64,000 bases of DNA. Source: Thalassobellus sediminis. Lineage in GTDB: Bacteria; Bacteroidota; Bacteroidia; Flavobacteriales; Flavobacteriaceae. How positions within the stretch are numbered: position 1 is the stretch's first letter; the number at the start of each line of letters is the position of its first letter. Below, piece by piece: positions 53,563 to 61,900 of the stretch. The position numbers and the translations under genes were made by a program. The stretch spans positions 1 through 64,000 of the forward strand of contig NZ_JBISCD010000035.1 in NCBI RefSeq assembly GCF_044386045.1, in the 5' to 3' direction. The notes under the pieces were generated by a model. It ran no database searches. It was not told the origin of the DNA and saw nothing but the letters and a program-made list of their open reading frames with translations.

Positions 53563-55566
53563 TTATTTTTTAGTAATACGTTTTATTATTGTGTGTTCTG
53601 CATTTATTATTTTGACAAAATAAATTCCAGATGTTAAATGGCTAATATCTATAGTATTAATGTTTTTAGGCAGTTTTTTATTAATCATTACTCTACCAGT
53701 ATTATCATATAAATATAAATTTGAGTTAGTTCCAAAATTAGTATCCATTTTAATAGTTATGTTATCTGAAGTAGGGTTGGGGTAAATTTTTAAATCTACA
53801 GTGTTTGCTACATCATTTGTACTTGCTGTAGGTGCGTTTCCTAAACGTGTTAAATCAAATCTGTCAAACACCATTATATTTCCTGTGGTATTTGGGTGCT
53901 GTCCAACAACTTCAAATCTTAAATTTAAATCTTCAGTTCCTAGTTCAATATTACCAAAGTCATTTTCATAATAAGTGTTTACATTTTCATATAAATCTTC
54001 GGGAGGAAACGTTGCTTTTCCATCAACATATACTTGTAAAAAACCACGATTAGGTCCGCTTTTAAAAATGGCAGATACATTATAGATACCTGCTCCAGGA
54101 GATGGTATTGTATATTCTACAAAATCTCCTATAGCGTTAGCTTCTAAAGCTGTTGCAAAACCACCGCTAGCAATGGTTTCGTTAAATGTATAATGAGGAG
54201 TTCCTGTGGTAAAAGAACTTTTAATAGTAAGGTTTTCTACTTCATATGATGTTATGGCTGCATCGTTTGTAGCAGCTGTAACATATATGGCATAAGAGCT
54301 TTTTGGAGCCATTTGCGGTAATGTTAAAGTAACAGCGTTGTTTGATATAACATAATCGTTAGCAATTACTACTTCAGGATTTGTAAGTACCATAGCGTCA
54401 GAAATTAATTCTACTCGTATATTAACTTTACTATTAGTAGTTAAATAATCTGGTATATTATTAAGTGTTAAAGAGACATCATGCGCAGTAAAGTAGTTTC
54501 TTGTACCAATTAGGATAACAGATCTTTTCATAGCGTCATCTGAACTTGCGAGAGCATCAGAGTTTGCTCCAATAACATTTACGCCAACTTTTCTTCCTGT
54601 CATGTCTTTATATGCATTATAATTCCACCATAATCCTCTTGGTGTAACAGGATTGTCGTAAGTAGCCATATCTGCTAGTGTTGCTACAAACTGTGGGTCT
54701 TCTCCTGTACGCGACCAACATGCATGTAATCCAAATTCAAAACCATGTTTAACGGCTCGTTCCATGGAGGCTAGGTAATATACATTAACACCTGGTATAG
54801 AAGTAAAGTCATTAGAATAAGATTGTCCTTGGTATTCTGTTACTGCCATGGGCATAGGATTTATTCCATTGTTTAGCATCCATGTTTTTAATTCTAAACA
54901 ATGTGCTTCTACATCTAAAGGGTCTGGAGATAATTCATGCCATGCTAGTACCTCTGGTATGCAATTGTTTGTTTTGCAAAAATTTAAGAATTGTTTCATA
55001 AATTCAAAATTATAAGCGTGGTCTTCAGGCGCTTGAATTCGTGCTTCTGGATTTATAGATTTTACTGCTTTATAGGCAACATCGTGAGCTGCAAAGTATC
55101 GCTGTCTATTAGTACCACTATTTCCCCATTGTAAACGTGGTTCATTCCATGTAATCCATGAATAAACATCAAGATTCCTTGTTTGAGCCTCGTTATAAAT
55201 ATCTTTACAAATGGTAGCCCATGCATCAAAAGTTCCTGTATCTGGGTAAAATTGACCTGGATCTCTATGATAATACAAGCCTATCATTAATTTGGCACCA
55301 GTTGCTATAGCTCTGTCGTAAATAGGTTGCTCAAAATAACTGGGTAGGTTTGGATAATAATCTGCGCCTCTTATAGCATTAATTTTTAAGCCATCAATTA
55401 AGTATTGAGAAGGAACAGCGTCTATGCCATGTAACATACCACTAGCTACTTGGTTTGATGCGCCTTCATCAATATTATAATCTATTGTAATTATTGATGA
55501 GGTTTGTGATGATATACTAGAAAAAATAAGGCAAAATAGTGATGTAAAAATTAATGCTAATTTCAT
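53563..55566 (-). CDS. Secreted clan GH-A-like glycoside hydrolase with CBM-like and T9SS domains
   Basis: A 667-residue T9SS cargo. After the signal peptide (MKLALIFTSLFCLIFSSISS), a TIM-barrel-like domain (about 30-330) carries the acid/base motif SWITWNEPRLQWG (Glu142) and the nucleophile motif VTEYQGQ (Glu244), the arrangement of clan GH-A. A beta domain follows (about 345-425), then a carbohydrate-binding-like module (about 435-575) and the T9SS sorting domain (from IYPNPTSDNITIK to the basic KRITKK end). The exact GH family is not recognisable; agarase or GH39-like enzymes are possible. Confidence 0.85.
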   Translation of the reverse strand: MKLALIFTSLFCLIFSSISSQTSSIITIDYNIDEGASNQVASGMLHGIDAVPSQYLIDGLKINAIRGADYYPNLPSYFEQPIYDRAIATGAKLMIGLYYHRDPGQFYPDTGTFDAWATICKDIYNEAQTRNLDVYSWITWNEPRLQWGNSGTNRQRYFAAHDVAYKAVKSINPEARIQAPEDHAYNFEFMKQFLNFCKTNNCIPEVLAWHELSPDPLDVEAHCLELKTWMLNNGINPMPMAVTEYQGQSYSNDFTSIPGVNVYYLASMERAVKHGFEFGLHACWSRTGEDPQFVATLADMATYDNPVTPRGLWWNYNAYKDMTGRKVGVNVIGANSDALASSDDAMKRSVILIGTRNYFTAHDVSLTLNNIPDYLTTNSKVNIRVELISDAMVLTNPEVVIANDYVISNNAVTLTLPQMAPKSSYAIYVTAATNDAAITSYEVENLTIKSSFTTGTPHYTFNETIASGGFATALEANAIGDFVEYTIPSPGAGIYNVSAIFKSGPNRGFLQVYVDGKATFPPEDLYENVNTYYENDFGNIELGTEDLNLRFEVVGQHPNTTGNIMVFDRFDLTRLGNAPTASTNDVANTVDLKIYPNPTSDNITIKMDTNFGTNSNLYLYDNTGRVMINKKLPKNINTIDISHLTSGIYFVKIINAEHTIIKRITKK

Positions 55567-55775
55567 AGTTTAGTTTTGATGGCTCTTAATTAAAGTTGGA
55601 AAAAATCTTAATTAAGTTTAACAATGAAATTTAATTTAAGATTTATATTTACAAATTAAGAGTTAATAATTAAATGTTAACAGGTGTAAATTAGTGTAAA
55701 AAGGGGTACGAAATGGTTATGTAGATGTTTGTATGGTAATTTTTTAGCTTCTGTAAAAGATATTAAGAGTTTTAA

Positions 55776-55875
55776 ATATTTAAGAGCGTGTTTTAGTAAA
55801 TGTTATAGCTTATTAAAAAAAAACAAACCAAATGTGAGTTATTGTGTCATTTCTACGAAATGAAGAAATTACATA
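55776..55875 (+). pseudogene. Degenerate copy of the purC 3' end and its downstream bases
   Basis: Aligned with 51346-51445: AATAT, AAGAGCGT, AATGTT, CTTATT, a run of A, AAACC and AATGTGA are shared in the same order, and the trailing ATTTC, AGAAAT and CATAA words also match. Small indels break the reading frame. The copy includes the purC stop region and about 50 bases of downstream DNA, so it is DNA homology rather than protein similarity. Confidence 0.6.
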
Positions 55876-55932
55876 AAGTTAGTAAATATAATAAAGATGC
55901 GATATCTCAATCGTACCTCATTTCGACATGAC
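55845..55932. repeat. Palindromic dispersed element (TGTCAT ends)
   Basis: It begins TGTCATTTCTACGAAATG and ends with CATTTCGACATGACA, imperfect complements of each other. Elements of the type TGTCATTTCGA...TCGAAATGACA are frequent between flavobacterial genes (recalled). It overlaps the purC-like remnant, whose homology may partly come from this element. Confidence 0.45.
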
Positions 55933-55967
55933 AATAAATAGAACACAAAGTTGAAAATTATACGCAT

Positions 55968-56009
55968 AAAAAAAAGCTGTCTTTACTATAAAAGACAGCT
56001 TTTTTTTTT
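55968..56009 (-). terminator. Terminator of the collagen-repeat protein gene
   Basis: Stem AAAGCTGTCTTT/AAAGACAGCTTT with a 6-base loop, framed by A and T runs of 9-10 bases. It lies 20 bases after the stop of 56029-57711 and is symmetrical. Confidence 0.9.
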
Positions 56010-56028
56010 ATGTGTATTTTGTAATTTT

Positions 56029-57711
56029 TTAATGTAAATCTGTCCAATCATGAATATTATTAGCATTATAAGTTCTAAAGCAAAAATCGCTCGATTGTGC
56101 AGCACCATTGTAGTAGGCATCTCCACCGCTATAGGTGTCTGAAGAATCGCGACCCCATCTTGCACTATCAGGACCATTAGAAGAAATGCAAGAAATTGTA
56201 TATTGGTTACCAGCAACTAATGTTACTCCTGAAATTGTAACGGAATACCATGTATAGTTTCCAGAAACTGTTGGCATAGCTTGAGTGAAAAGGATGGTGC
56301 CAGATGTTCCAGCACCATCTCTTAATGTAAAGGTTATGTTATTGTCAGCTAAGAAAGATTCCTCCAAATAAACGTCAACTTGTGTTAAAGCTCCAGAAAA
56401 CCCTGCAGTAAAACTTTGTGATGAATCATCCATTAGTCTGTCATCGTTCTGGGTTTCTTGTGATTGGTCTACACCATTTCCAGTTGCAGCTCTATAACCT
56501 TGAAACTTGTTAGTATCGGTGTTATAAATTACCATACCAGGAACTGCCGTTAAATTATCACGTTCGGTTTCATTTAGTCTAGGTAATAGTAAAGCGCCTG
56601 TTGTAGAGCTTATGTCTACAGCAGCACTGGCATTAGGCGTATCTGTACCCACTGCAATTTGGTTAACATTAACAATACTTTTTTCATTAGCATCGTTACT
56701 TTCTGTTAAAACGTCTTCTAGGTTTTGTGTTTCGGTTTCTAACTTAGCATCAAGAGCCGTTTGTAAACCATCTGTTTTGGCAATGGTTAAGTCGCCATCA
56801 GCAATCGCGTCTTGTTTCGAATCTAAAGCAGTTTGTAAACCGCTAGTACGAGCAATTGTTAGGTCGCCGTCACCAATGTTAGCTTGTTTTGCATCAAGAG
56901 CTGTTTGTAAATTTGTTATTTTATTTATGGCTATAGTACCAGAAATGTTACTTTCAGTTACAGAGGTTAAATAGCCATTATCACTAACATAATTATCAAC
57001 TTGAGTTTCGGTAAGTTGAGTATCTGTAGTTTGGTTAGTCCATGTATAGGTTCCAGAACCATTTGTTTTTAAAACTTGTCCATCTGTTCCTCCGGTTGGT
57101 AATTCAGTTACATCGTTTCCGTCAGCACCAGTATCCCCTTTGTCTCCTTTTGGTCCAGTTGCACCAGTATCCCCTTTGTCTCCTTTGTCACCTTTTAGTC
57201 CTTGTTCACCAGTATCGCCTTGATCACCTTTATCACCTTTTAGTCCTTGTGCACCAGTATCGCCTTGGTCTCCTTTATCACCTTTGTCTCCTTTAGGTCC
57301 AGGGGTTGAACTACCAGATGTTTTGGCGTACAAAGCATAAGGTACACTCATTAATTGGCTTGTGCTTGTTATATTATATGCACTTCCTCCAGTAGGATCT
57401 ATTTCAGTTTTAATAAAATAGGTGTTTGCAGACCAGTCTATGGTTGTGAAATCGTCACTAGATGTTCCGTTGCCAATTTCAATAGAAATTAAACCGTTAG
57501 CATTCGTGCTTGGGTTTTGTGTTTCGGTATAAACAGCAGTTCCACTAGCAGAACTTTGTAATATGCTAATTTGTATACCAATAGGTTGGTTGGCTAAAAT
57601 TTCGTCGCTAGAATTTCTAATAATAGCTTGATAACTTAATTTTTCCGGTGTTTGTGCTTCAATAGAAATTGAGACTAACAGTAAAATTATAATTAGGGCT
57701 AGTTTTTTCAT
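56029..57711 (-). CDS. Secreted protein with collagen-like Gly-X-Y repeats
   Basis: A 560-residue exported protein (signal peptide MKKLALIIILLLVSISIEAQ). A conserved N-terminal domain (about 22-135, LSYQAIIRNSSDEILANQPI to SVPYALYAK) is typical of flavobacterial surface proteins. A collagen-like segment of Gly-X-Y triplets rich in GDK and GDT occupies about 138-199. Repeats of LQTALDAKQ with GDGDLTIA (about 255-330) follow, then a fibre-like domain and a C-terminal beta domain (about 425-560). It is probably a surface fibre. No T9SS domain is seen. Confidence 0.85.
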   Translation of the reverse strand: MKKLALIIILLLVSISIEAQTPEKLSYQAIIRNSSDEILANQPIGIQISILQSSASGTAVYTETQNPSTNANGLISIEIGNGTSSDDFTTIDWSANTYFIKTEIDPTGGSAYNITSTSQLMSVPYALYAKTSGSSTPGPKGDKGDKGDQGDTGAQGLKGDKGDQGDTGEQGLKGDKGDKGDTGATGPKGDKGDTGADGNDVTELPTGGTDGQVLKTNGSGTYTWTNQTTDTQLTETQVDNYVSDNGYLTSVTESNISGTIAINKITNLQTALDAKQANIGDGDLTIARTSGLQTALDSKQDAIADGDLTIAKTDGLQTALDAKLETETQNLEDVLTESNDANEKSIVNVNQIAVGTDTPNASAAVDISSTTGALLLPRLNETERDNLTAVPGMVIYNTDTNKFQGYRAATGNGVDQSQETQNDDRLMDDSSQSFTAGFSGALTQVDVYLEESFLADNNITFTLRDGAGTSGTILFTQAMPTVSGNYTWYSVTISGVTLVAGNQYTISCISSNGPDSARWGRDSSDTYSGGDAYYNGAAQSSDFCFRTYNANNIHDWTDLH

Positions 57712-57715
57712 CGGA

Positions 57716-58207
57716 TTAATTTTTAATTATTTTAAATGTTTTGGTTGTGTGGTTATGTGTATTATTAATTTTTAGAAGATAGGTAGCCATTTCTAAGTGG
57801 TTTACATTAATCATAGTAGTTTTATCTTTAATGGTTCCGCTGGTTATTAATTTTCCAGAAATATCTAATAGTTTGTAAGACATTGCTTTCGGTTTAAAAT
57901 CATCAATTTGAATATTTAAAATAGACGTAGTTGGATTTGGATAGGTTGAAACATCTAGATTGGTTTCTAAATCTATAACCGTTAAACTTGAAGCATCAAA
58001 ATTAAATTGAATGCCTTTAATAACAGTACCATTTGAGCTGGTTGCATTCTGTTGCATTATTTGACCAACAGAATAACTAACAGAACCTCCAGTATCTGTT
58101 GTACTATTTCCTGAAGTTAAAAGGACTTCTTGAGCTTCTATTTTATTAGTATGAATTACTAATACTAATAAAAAAACAATAGATTTTAAAATGTTTTTTT
58201 GTTTCAT
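57716..58207 (-). CDS. Small T9SS-sorted secreted protein
   Basis: A 163-residue protein: signal peptide (MKQKNILKSIVFLLVLVIHT plus a few residues), a short N-terminal domain (GSVSYSVGQIMQQN) and a full T9SS type A sorting domain (STYPNPTTSILNIQIDDFKP, YKLLDISGKLI, and a final KTFKIIKN). It lies 4 bases before the collagen-repeat gene, so the two are one operon. Proteins of this two-gene type are common in flavobacteria; function is not established. Confidence 0.87.
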   Translation of the reverse strand: MKQKNILKSIVFLLVLVIHTNKIEAQEVLLTSGNSTTDTGGSVSYSVGQIMQQNATSSNGTVIKGIQFNFDASSLTVIDLETNLDVSTYPNPTTSILNIQIDDFKPKAMSYKLLDISGKLITSGTIKDKTTMINVNHLEMATYLLKINNTHNHTTKTFKIIKN

Positions 58208-58498
58208 ATTATGTGTTTTAAAACTTAAATAATCGATAAAATACTTATAAATCTGTTCAAATGTAATAAAACTATATTTAAAAACAAAAAAATCTTACAA
58301 TTTAGTTGTTGTGTAGGATTTTGAAATTCCTTTGGAGAAGAATATTAATTTGTTGATTTTAATATTTTTCTATTTGAGGTTTTAATTGTATTCTTTTGAA
58401 ACGTAAAAATGTTTTTTTTAGATAAGTATAATTAAAACCTTTAAGAAGAAACTTTTGTAAAAGCCGATGTTACTAATATTCAAAAAAGTGTATTGAAG
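58208..58498. other. Intergenic stretch containing a second purC-like remnant
   Basis: 291 bases. The left part is AT-rich and should hold the promoter of the small T9SS protein gene. The right part (from 58421) is a degenerate copy of the purC 3' end. No RNA gene or terminator is evident. Confidence 0.55.
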
Positions 58499-58505
58499 TT
58501 AATCT
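58421..58505 (+). pseudogene. Remnant of a purC 3' end
   Basis: The plus-strand frame from 58448 reads ETFVKADVTNIQ, against ETFVKADVSNIQ in purC. The DNA between 58448 and 58505 aligns with purC 51315-51375, mostly with third-position changes (GTT/GTA, AAG/AAA, GCA/GCC, ATA/ATT). Upstream, GATAAGTATAATTAAAACCTTTA matches purC GATCGTTATATAGAACTTTA in diverged form. Silent changes indicate it diverged while coding, so it looks like a displaced purC end from another lineage and not a fresh copy. Confidence 0.7.
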
Positions 58506-59608
58506 TTTAGTGAATGTGTTTGTTTTTTGAATTTGTCAATTAATTTCCTAGCTAAATTATAAACAAAGTGATTTGTTTTTATATAATAAAATGAAATAAA
58601 ACAGACTATGGCTATAAATAGTAAAGCGCCTAAAATGGCTTCAGTGGGATTTAAAGATTGATTTAAAAACCGTTTTAAGCCATAACCGGTATAACTTCCA
58701 AAAAGAATAATAAAATGTATCACATAAATGGATAGTGTTTTTTCTCCTATTCTAGAAATAATAGATTGTTTTAAGAAATTTTCAAATGCATAAAAAAGAC
58801 CAAACAGGATGAGTACATTTCCAAAACGAGAAAAAAGGTAATTGTAATCGGCACTTCGTTTTAATAATTCAATACCTGTAAAAGTATTTAGTTTTAAAAG
58901 AAACCATGTAGAAAAAAACATAAGTAAAATTCCTATTGCAAAAAATGTAAGTATAGTAACTATTTTAAAACGATTACGATGCGCATGTCTAAAAAATACG
59001 GTAGAAATAAAAGCACCAAAAGCAGAATAGCCTAACCAAGGTAAAATGGTGAAAACAGAGCCGTTTATTTTTGTCATATAGTTGGCAATAATAAGAGGCA
59101 GGTTGTTTATAACTAAATTTCTATAAAGCGGTTCAGATAAAAAAGAAAAGCAACCAATTGCTAAAAGCACACATGCAAATAAGTAGCTGTGTTTTTTTAA
59201 GAGAATATGTAAACAGACTAGAATGATTAATGCTAATCCAATACATTGCAATACATCAACTACTAAAAAATAAGAATTAAAATTCCCATAAAACCAATTC
59301 ATTAAATTAACTCTGAGACTATAACCTATAATTATTAGTAGCAAGCCTCTAAAGAGTCCTTTTTTTATTCTAGGTTGGTCATTGCCTTTAGCATGAGCAC
59401 GTAGTAGTAAATATGTAAATATTAGACCAGAAATAGTGAAAAATACTGGTGCTGTAATACCTCTAAAGTAAGACCATATAACAAAAGCAGTTTTAGATGA
59501 GTCTTTGTAAATAGGATCTAAGAGTGTGTCAATAAAATGGCCTTGAAGCATCATTAGTATAGCAAAGGCTCTTACGGCATCAATAAAATATAAACGGTTG
59601 GTATGCAA
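58499..59608 (-). CDS. Membrane acyltransferase-like protein (DUF1624/HGSNAT type)
   Basis: A 369-residue protein with about ten helices. RLYFIDAVRAFAILMMLQGH (5-24) holds the conserved Asp, Arg and His of the acyltransferase-3/DUF1624 superfamily; later segments GITAPVFFTISGLIF and KTLSIYVIHFIILFGSYTG are typical. It would move an acyl group to a sugar or envelope component. Its stop lies within the end of the purC-like remnant. Confidence 0.85.
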   Translation of the reverse strand: MHTNRLYFIDAVRAFAILMMLQGHFIDTLLDPIYKDSSKTAFVIWSYFRGITAPVFFTISGLIFTYLLLRAHAKGNDQPRIKKGLFRGLLLIIIGYSLRVNLMNWFYGNFNSYFLVVDVLQCIGLALIILVCLHILLKKHSYLFACVLLAIGCFSFLSEPLYRNLVINNLPLIIANYMTKINGSVFTILPWLGYSAFGAFISTVFFRHAHRNRFKIVTILTFFAIGILLMFFSTWFLLKLNTFTGIELLKRSADYNYLFSRFGNVLILFGLFYAFENFLKQSIISRIGEKTLSIYVIHFIILFGSYTGYGLKRFLNQSLNPTEAILGALLFIAIVCFISFYYIKTNHFVYNLARKLIDKFKKQTHSLKD

Positions 59609-59902
59609 TACAATTTGGTTTGGTTGATATAAAGATACTTTTAAATTTTAAATTACATAAAATAAAAATTTGTTTAAAATTGTCAATATTATTTTACTAA
59701 ATGGTAGTGTGTGTTTTTATTATTAGTTCATGTAAGATCATGATAGTAGTTAATGTTTTTAATATTATATTAGCGACTTTGTATTTTTTAAATAATATAA
59801 AATATGATTTTTGTTAGTTTTCAATAAATTATTTTATTAAAATTATTGAAGATTTATAATACTAAATACATTTAAAAACAACCAACTAAATTAAATTAAG
59901 AA
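59609..59902. other. Divergent promoter region
   Basis: 294 very AT-rich bases between the acyltransferase and the acetate module. No gene, terminator or RNA structure stands out. It should contain both promoters. Confidence 0.5.
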
Positions 59903-60157
59903 ATGACAAAAAGTAATGCAAAAGCCTATTGGAAAGAAAATATAAGGTATGTTCTCATACTTTTAGCAATATGGTTTATAGTTTCATTCGGAGCAGGAAT
60001 TTTATTTAAAGACACATTAAACACTATTAGAATTGGGGGTTTTAAACTAGGTTTCTGGTTTGCACAACAAGGGTCTATGTATGTCTTTGTTGTTTTGATT
60101 TTTGTATATGTTCGCTTAATGAATAAACTTGATAAAAAATACGGATATGATGCATAG
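59903..60157 (+). CDS. DUF4212 small subunit of a sodium:solute symporter
   Basis: An 84-residue protein with two helices. KAYWKENIRYVLILLAIWFI (7-26) and the conserved FGAGILF and FKLGFWFAQQGSMYVFVVLI segments match DUF4212. This family is the small partner encoded before ActP-like symporters. It overlaps the symporter start by 11 bases, so the two are translated together. Confidence 0.92.
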   Translation: MTKSNAKAYWKENIRYVLILLAIWFIVSFGAGILFKDTLNTIRIGGFKLGFWFAQQGSMYVFVVLIFVYVRLMNKLDKKYGYDA

Positions 60158-61871
60158 TTTATTAATTGAAGGCATAGGTGTACAAAATTGGACGTACATT
60201 TTAGTAGGCGTAACATTTGCAATTTATATTGGTATTGCTATCTGGACCCGAGCCGGATCAACCAAAGAGTTTTATGTTGCTGGAGGAGGTGTTTCACCTT
60301 TAGCTAATGGAATGGCTACAGCTGCTGATTGGATGAGTGCTGCGTCATTTATTTCTATGGCAGGAATTATTTCTTTTGATGGCTATGATGGTGCCGTGTA
60401 TCTTATGGGATGGACAGGTGGTTATGTGCTTTTAGCATTATTATTAGCGCCATATTTAAGAAAGTTTGGAAAATTTACAGTACCCGATTTTATAGGAGAT
60501 CGTTACTATTCTAACACAGCACGTTTAGTAGGTGTTATTTGTGCACTTTTAGTATCGTTTACGTATGTTGCAGGACAAATGAGAGGTGTTGGACTCGTAT
60601 TTTCTCGTTTCTTAGAGGTCGATATTAATACAGGTGTTATAATAGGAATGCTAATTGTATTATTTTATGCTGTACTAGGAGGTATGAAAGGTATCACATA
60701 TACGCAAGTAGCACAATACTGTGTATTGATTTTTGCTTTTATGGTACCTGTTATTTTTATATCTATTCAAATGACAGGAAACCCAATACCTCAATTAGGA
60801 TTTGGTAGTACATTGGCAGATGGATCTGGTACTTATTTACTAGATAAATTAGATGGCTTGAGTACCGATCTTGGTTTTGCTGAATATACAGAAGGTTCTA
60901 AATCTACTATAGATATTTTTGCAATTACATTTGCTTTAATGGTTGGTACAGCAGGTTTACCACACGTTATTGTACGTTTCTTTACTGTTAAGAAAGTTAA
61001 AGATGCTCGTAAATCGGCAGGTTTAGCATTATTACTTATCGTTATTTTGTATACAGCTGCTCCAGCAGTTTCTGTTTTTGCTAGAACAAACATGATTGAA
61101 ACGGTTTCTAACCAACCATATGCTAATATGCCAGAATGGTTTAAAAAATGGGAAACTACGGGTTTAATTGTGTTTAACGATAAAAATAAAGATGGTATCA
61201 TCCAGTATGTAGCCGATGAGTCTGTTAATGAATTAAAAGTAGATAAAGATATTATGGTTTTGGCTAATCCTGAAATAGCAAAACTACCAAATTGGGTAAT
61301 TGCTTTAGTTGCAGCAGGAGCATTGGCAGCAGCTTTATCAACAGCAGCAGGTTTATTATTAGTAATTTCATCATCAGTTTCTCATGATTTAATTAAGAAA
61401 ATAGTAAATCCTAATATTTCAGAAAAAGGAGAACTAGTAGCTGCACGTTTATCGGCAGTAGTAGCAGTATGTGTTGCCGGTTATTTCGGAATTAATCCAC
61501 CAGGCTTTGTAGCAGCAACAGTTGCTTTAGCGTTTGGTCTAGCAGCAGCATCCTTTTTTCCTGCCATTATATTAGGAATTTTTTATAAAAAAATGAATAA
61601 AGAAGGCGCTATAGCTGGTATGGTAGTAGGTATTGTAGCCATGTTGTTATATATGGTTAAATATAGATTAGGCTGGTTTGATGATGTTGTTCCAAACAAA
61701 AGCGAATGGTGGTTTGGTATTTCTCCAGAAGGATTCGGTACTGTGGCCATGGTTTTAAATTTTATAGTATCTATCATTATTATGAAATTCACACCAGATC
61801 CGCCACAAGACGTACAAGAAATTGTAGAAAACATAAGAATACCAAGTGGTGCAGGTGAGGCAACACATTAA
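60147..61871 (+). CDS. Sodium:solute symporter, acetate/ActP-like
   Basis: A 574-residue transporter with about 13 helices. FYVAGGGVSPLANGMATAAD (residues about 40-59) and WMSAASFISMAGI are the characteristic ActP-type segment; RFFTVKKVKDARKSAGLALL and AALSTAAGLLLVISSSVSHD follow. The ATG at 60147 (ATGATG) is chosen; a frame further upstream would overlap the DUF4212 gene more deeply. With acs immediately downstream the substrate is probably acetate or another short carboxylate. Confidence 0.92.
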   Translation: MMHSLLIEGIGVQNWTYILVGVTFAIYIGIAIWTRAGSTKEFYVAGGGVSPLANGMATAADWMSAASFISMAGIISFDGYDGAVYLMGWTGGYVLLALLLAPYLRKFGKFTVPDFIGDRYYSNTARLVGVICALLVSFTYVAGQMRGVGLVFSRFLEVDINTGVIIGMLIVLFYAVLGGMKGITYTQVAQYCVLIFAFMVPVIFISIQMTGNPIPQLGFGSTLADGSGTYLLDKLDGLSTDLGFAEYTEGSKSTIDIFAITFALMVGTAGLPHVIVRFFTVKKVKDARKSAGLALLLIVILYTAAPAVSVFARTNMIETVSNQPYANMPEWFKKWETTGLIVFNDKNKDGIIQYVADESVNELKVDKDIMVLANPEIAKLPNWVIALVAAGALAAALSTAAGLLLVISSSVSHDLIKKIVNPNISEKGELVAARLSAVVAVCVAGYFGINPPGFVAATVALAFGLAAASFFPAIILGIFYKKMNKEGAIAGMVVGIVAMLLYMVKYRLGWFDDVVPNKSEWWFGISPEGFGTVAMVLNFIVSIIIMKFTPDPPQDVQEIVENIRIPSGAGEATH

Positions 61872-61900
61872 AAAGAAAATAGAATATTTTAGATAGCAGT

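Larger units (their letters stand above)
55567..56028. other. Intergenic stretch with purC-like remnant, inverted-repeat element and terminator
   Basis: 462 bases without a gene. From left to right: an AT-rich promoter region for the glycosidase gene, a purC 3'-end remnant (55776-55875), a palindromic element with TGTCAT ends (55845-55932) that overlaps the remnant, and a strong terminator (55968-56009). Confidence 0.6.

Noticed and set aside
57042..57296. Plus-strand open frame of 84 codons rich in His, Leu and Tyr
   Set aside because: It is the antisense shadow of the Gly-X-Y repeats; its composition follows from the repeat.
56900..57300. Tandem DNA repeats in the collagen-like gene as a CRISPR or satellite
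   Set aside because: They encode Gly-X-Y triplets in one open frame, with no constant spacer length.
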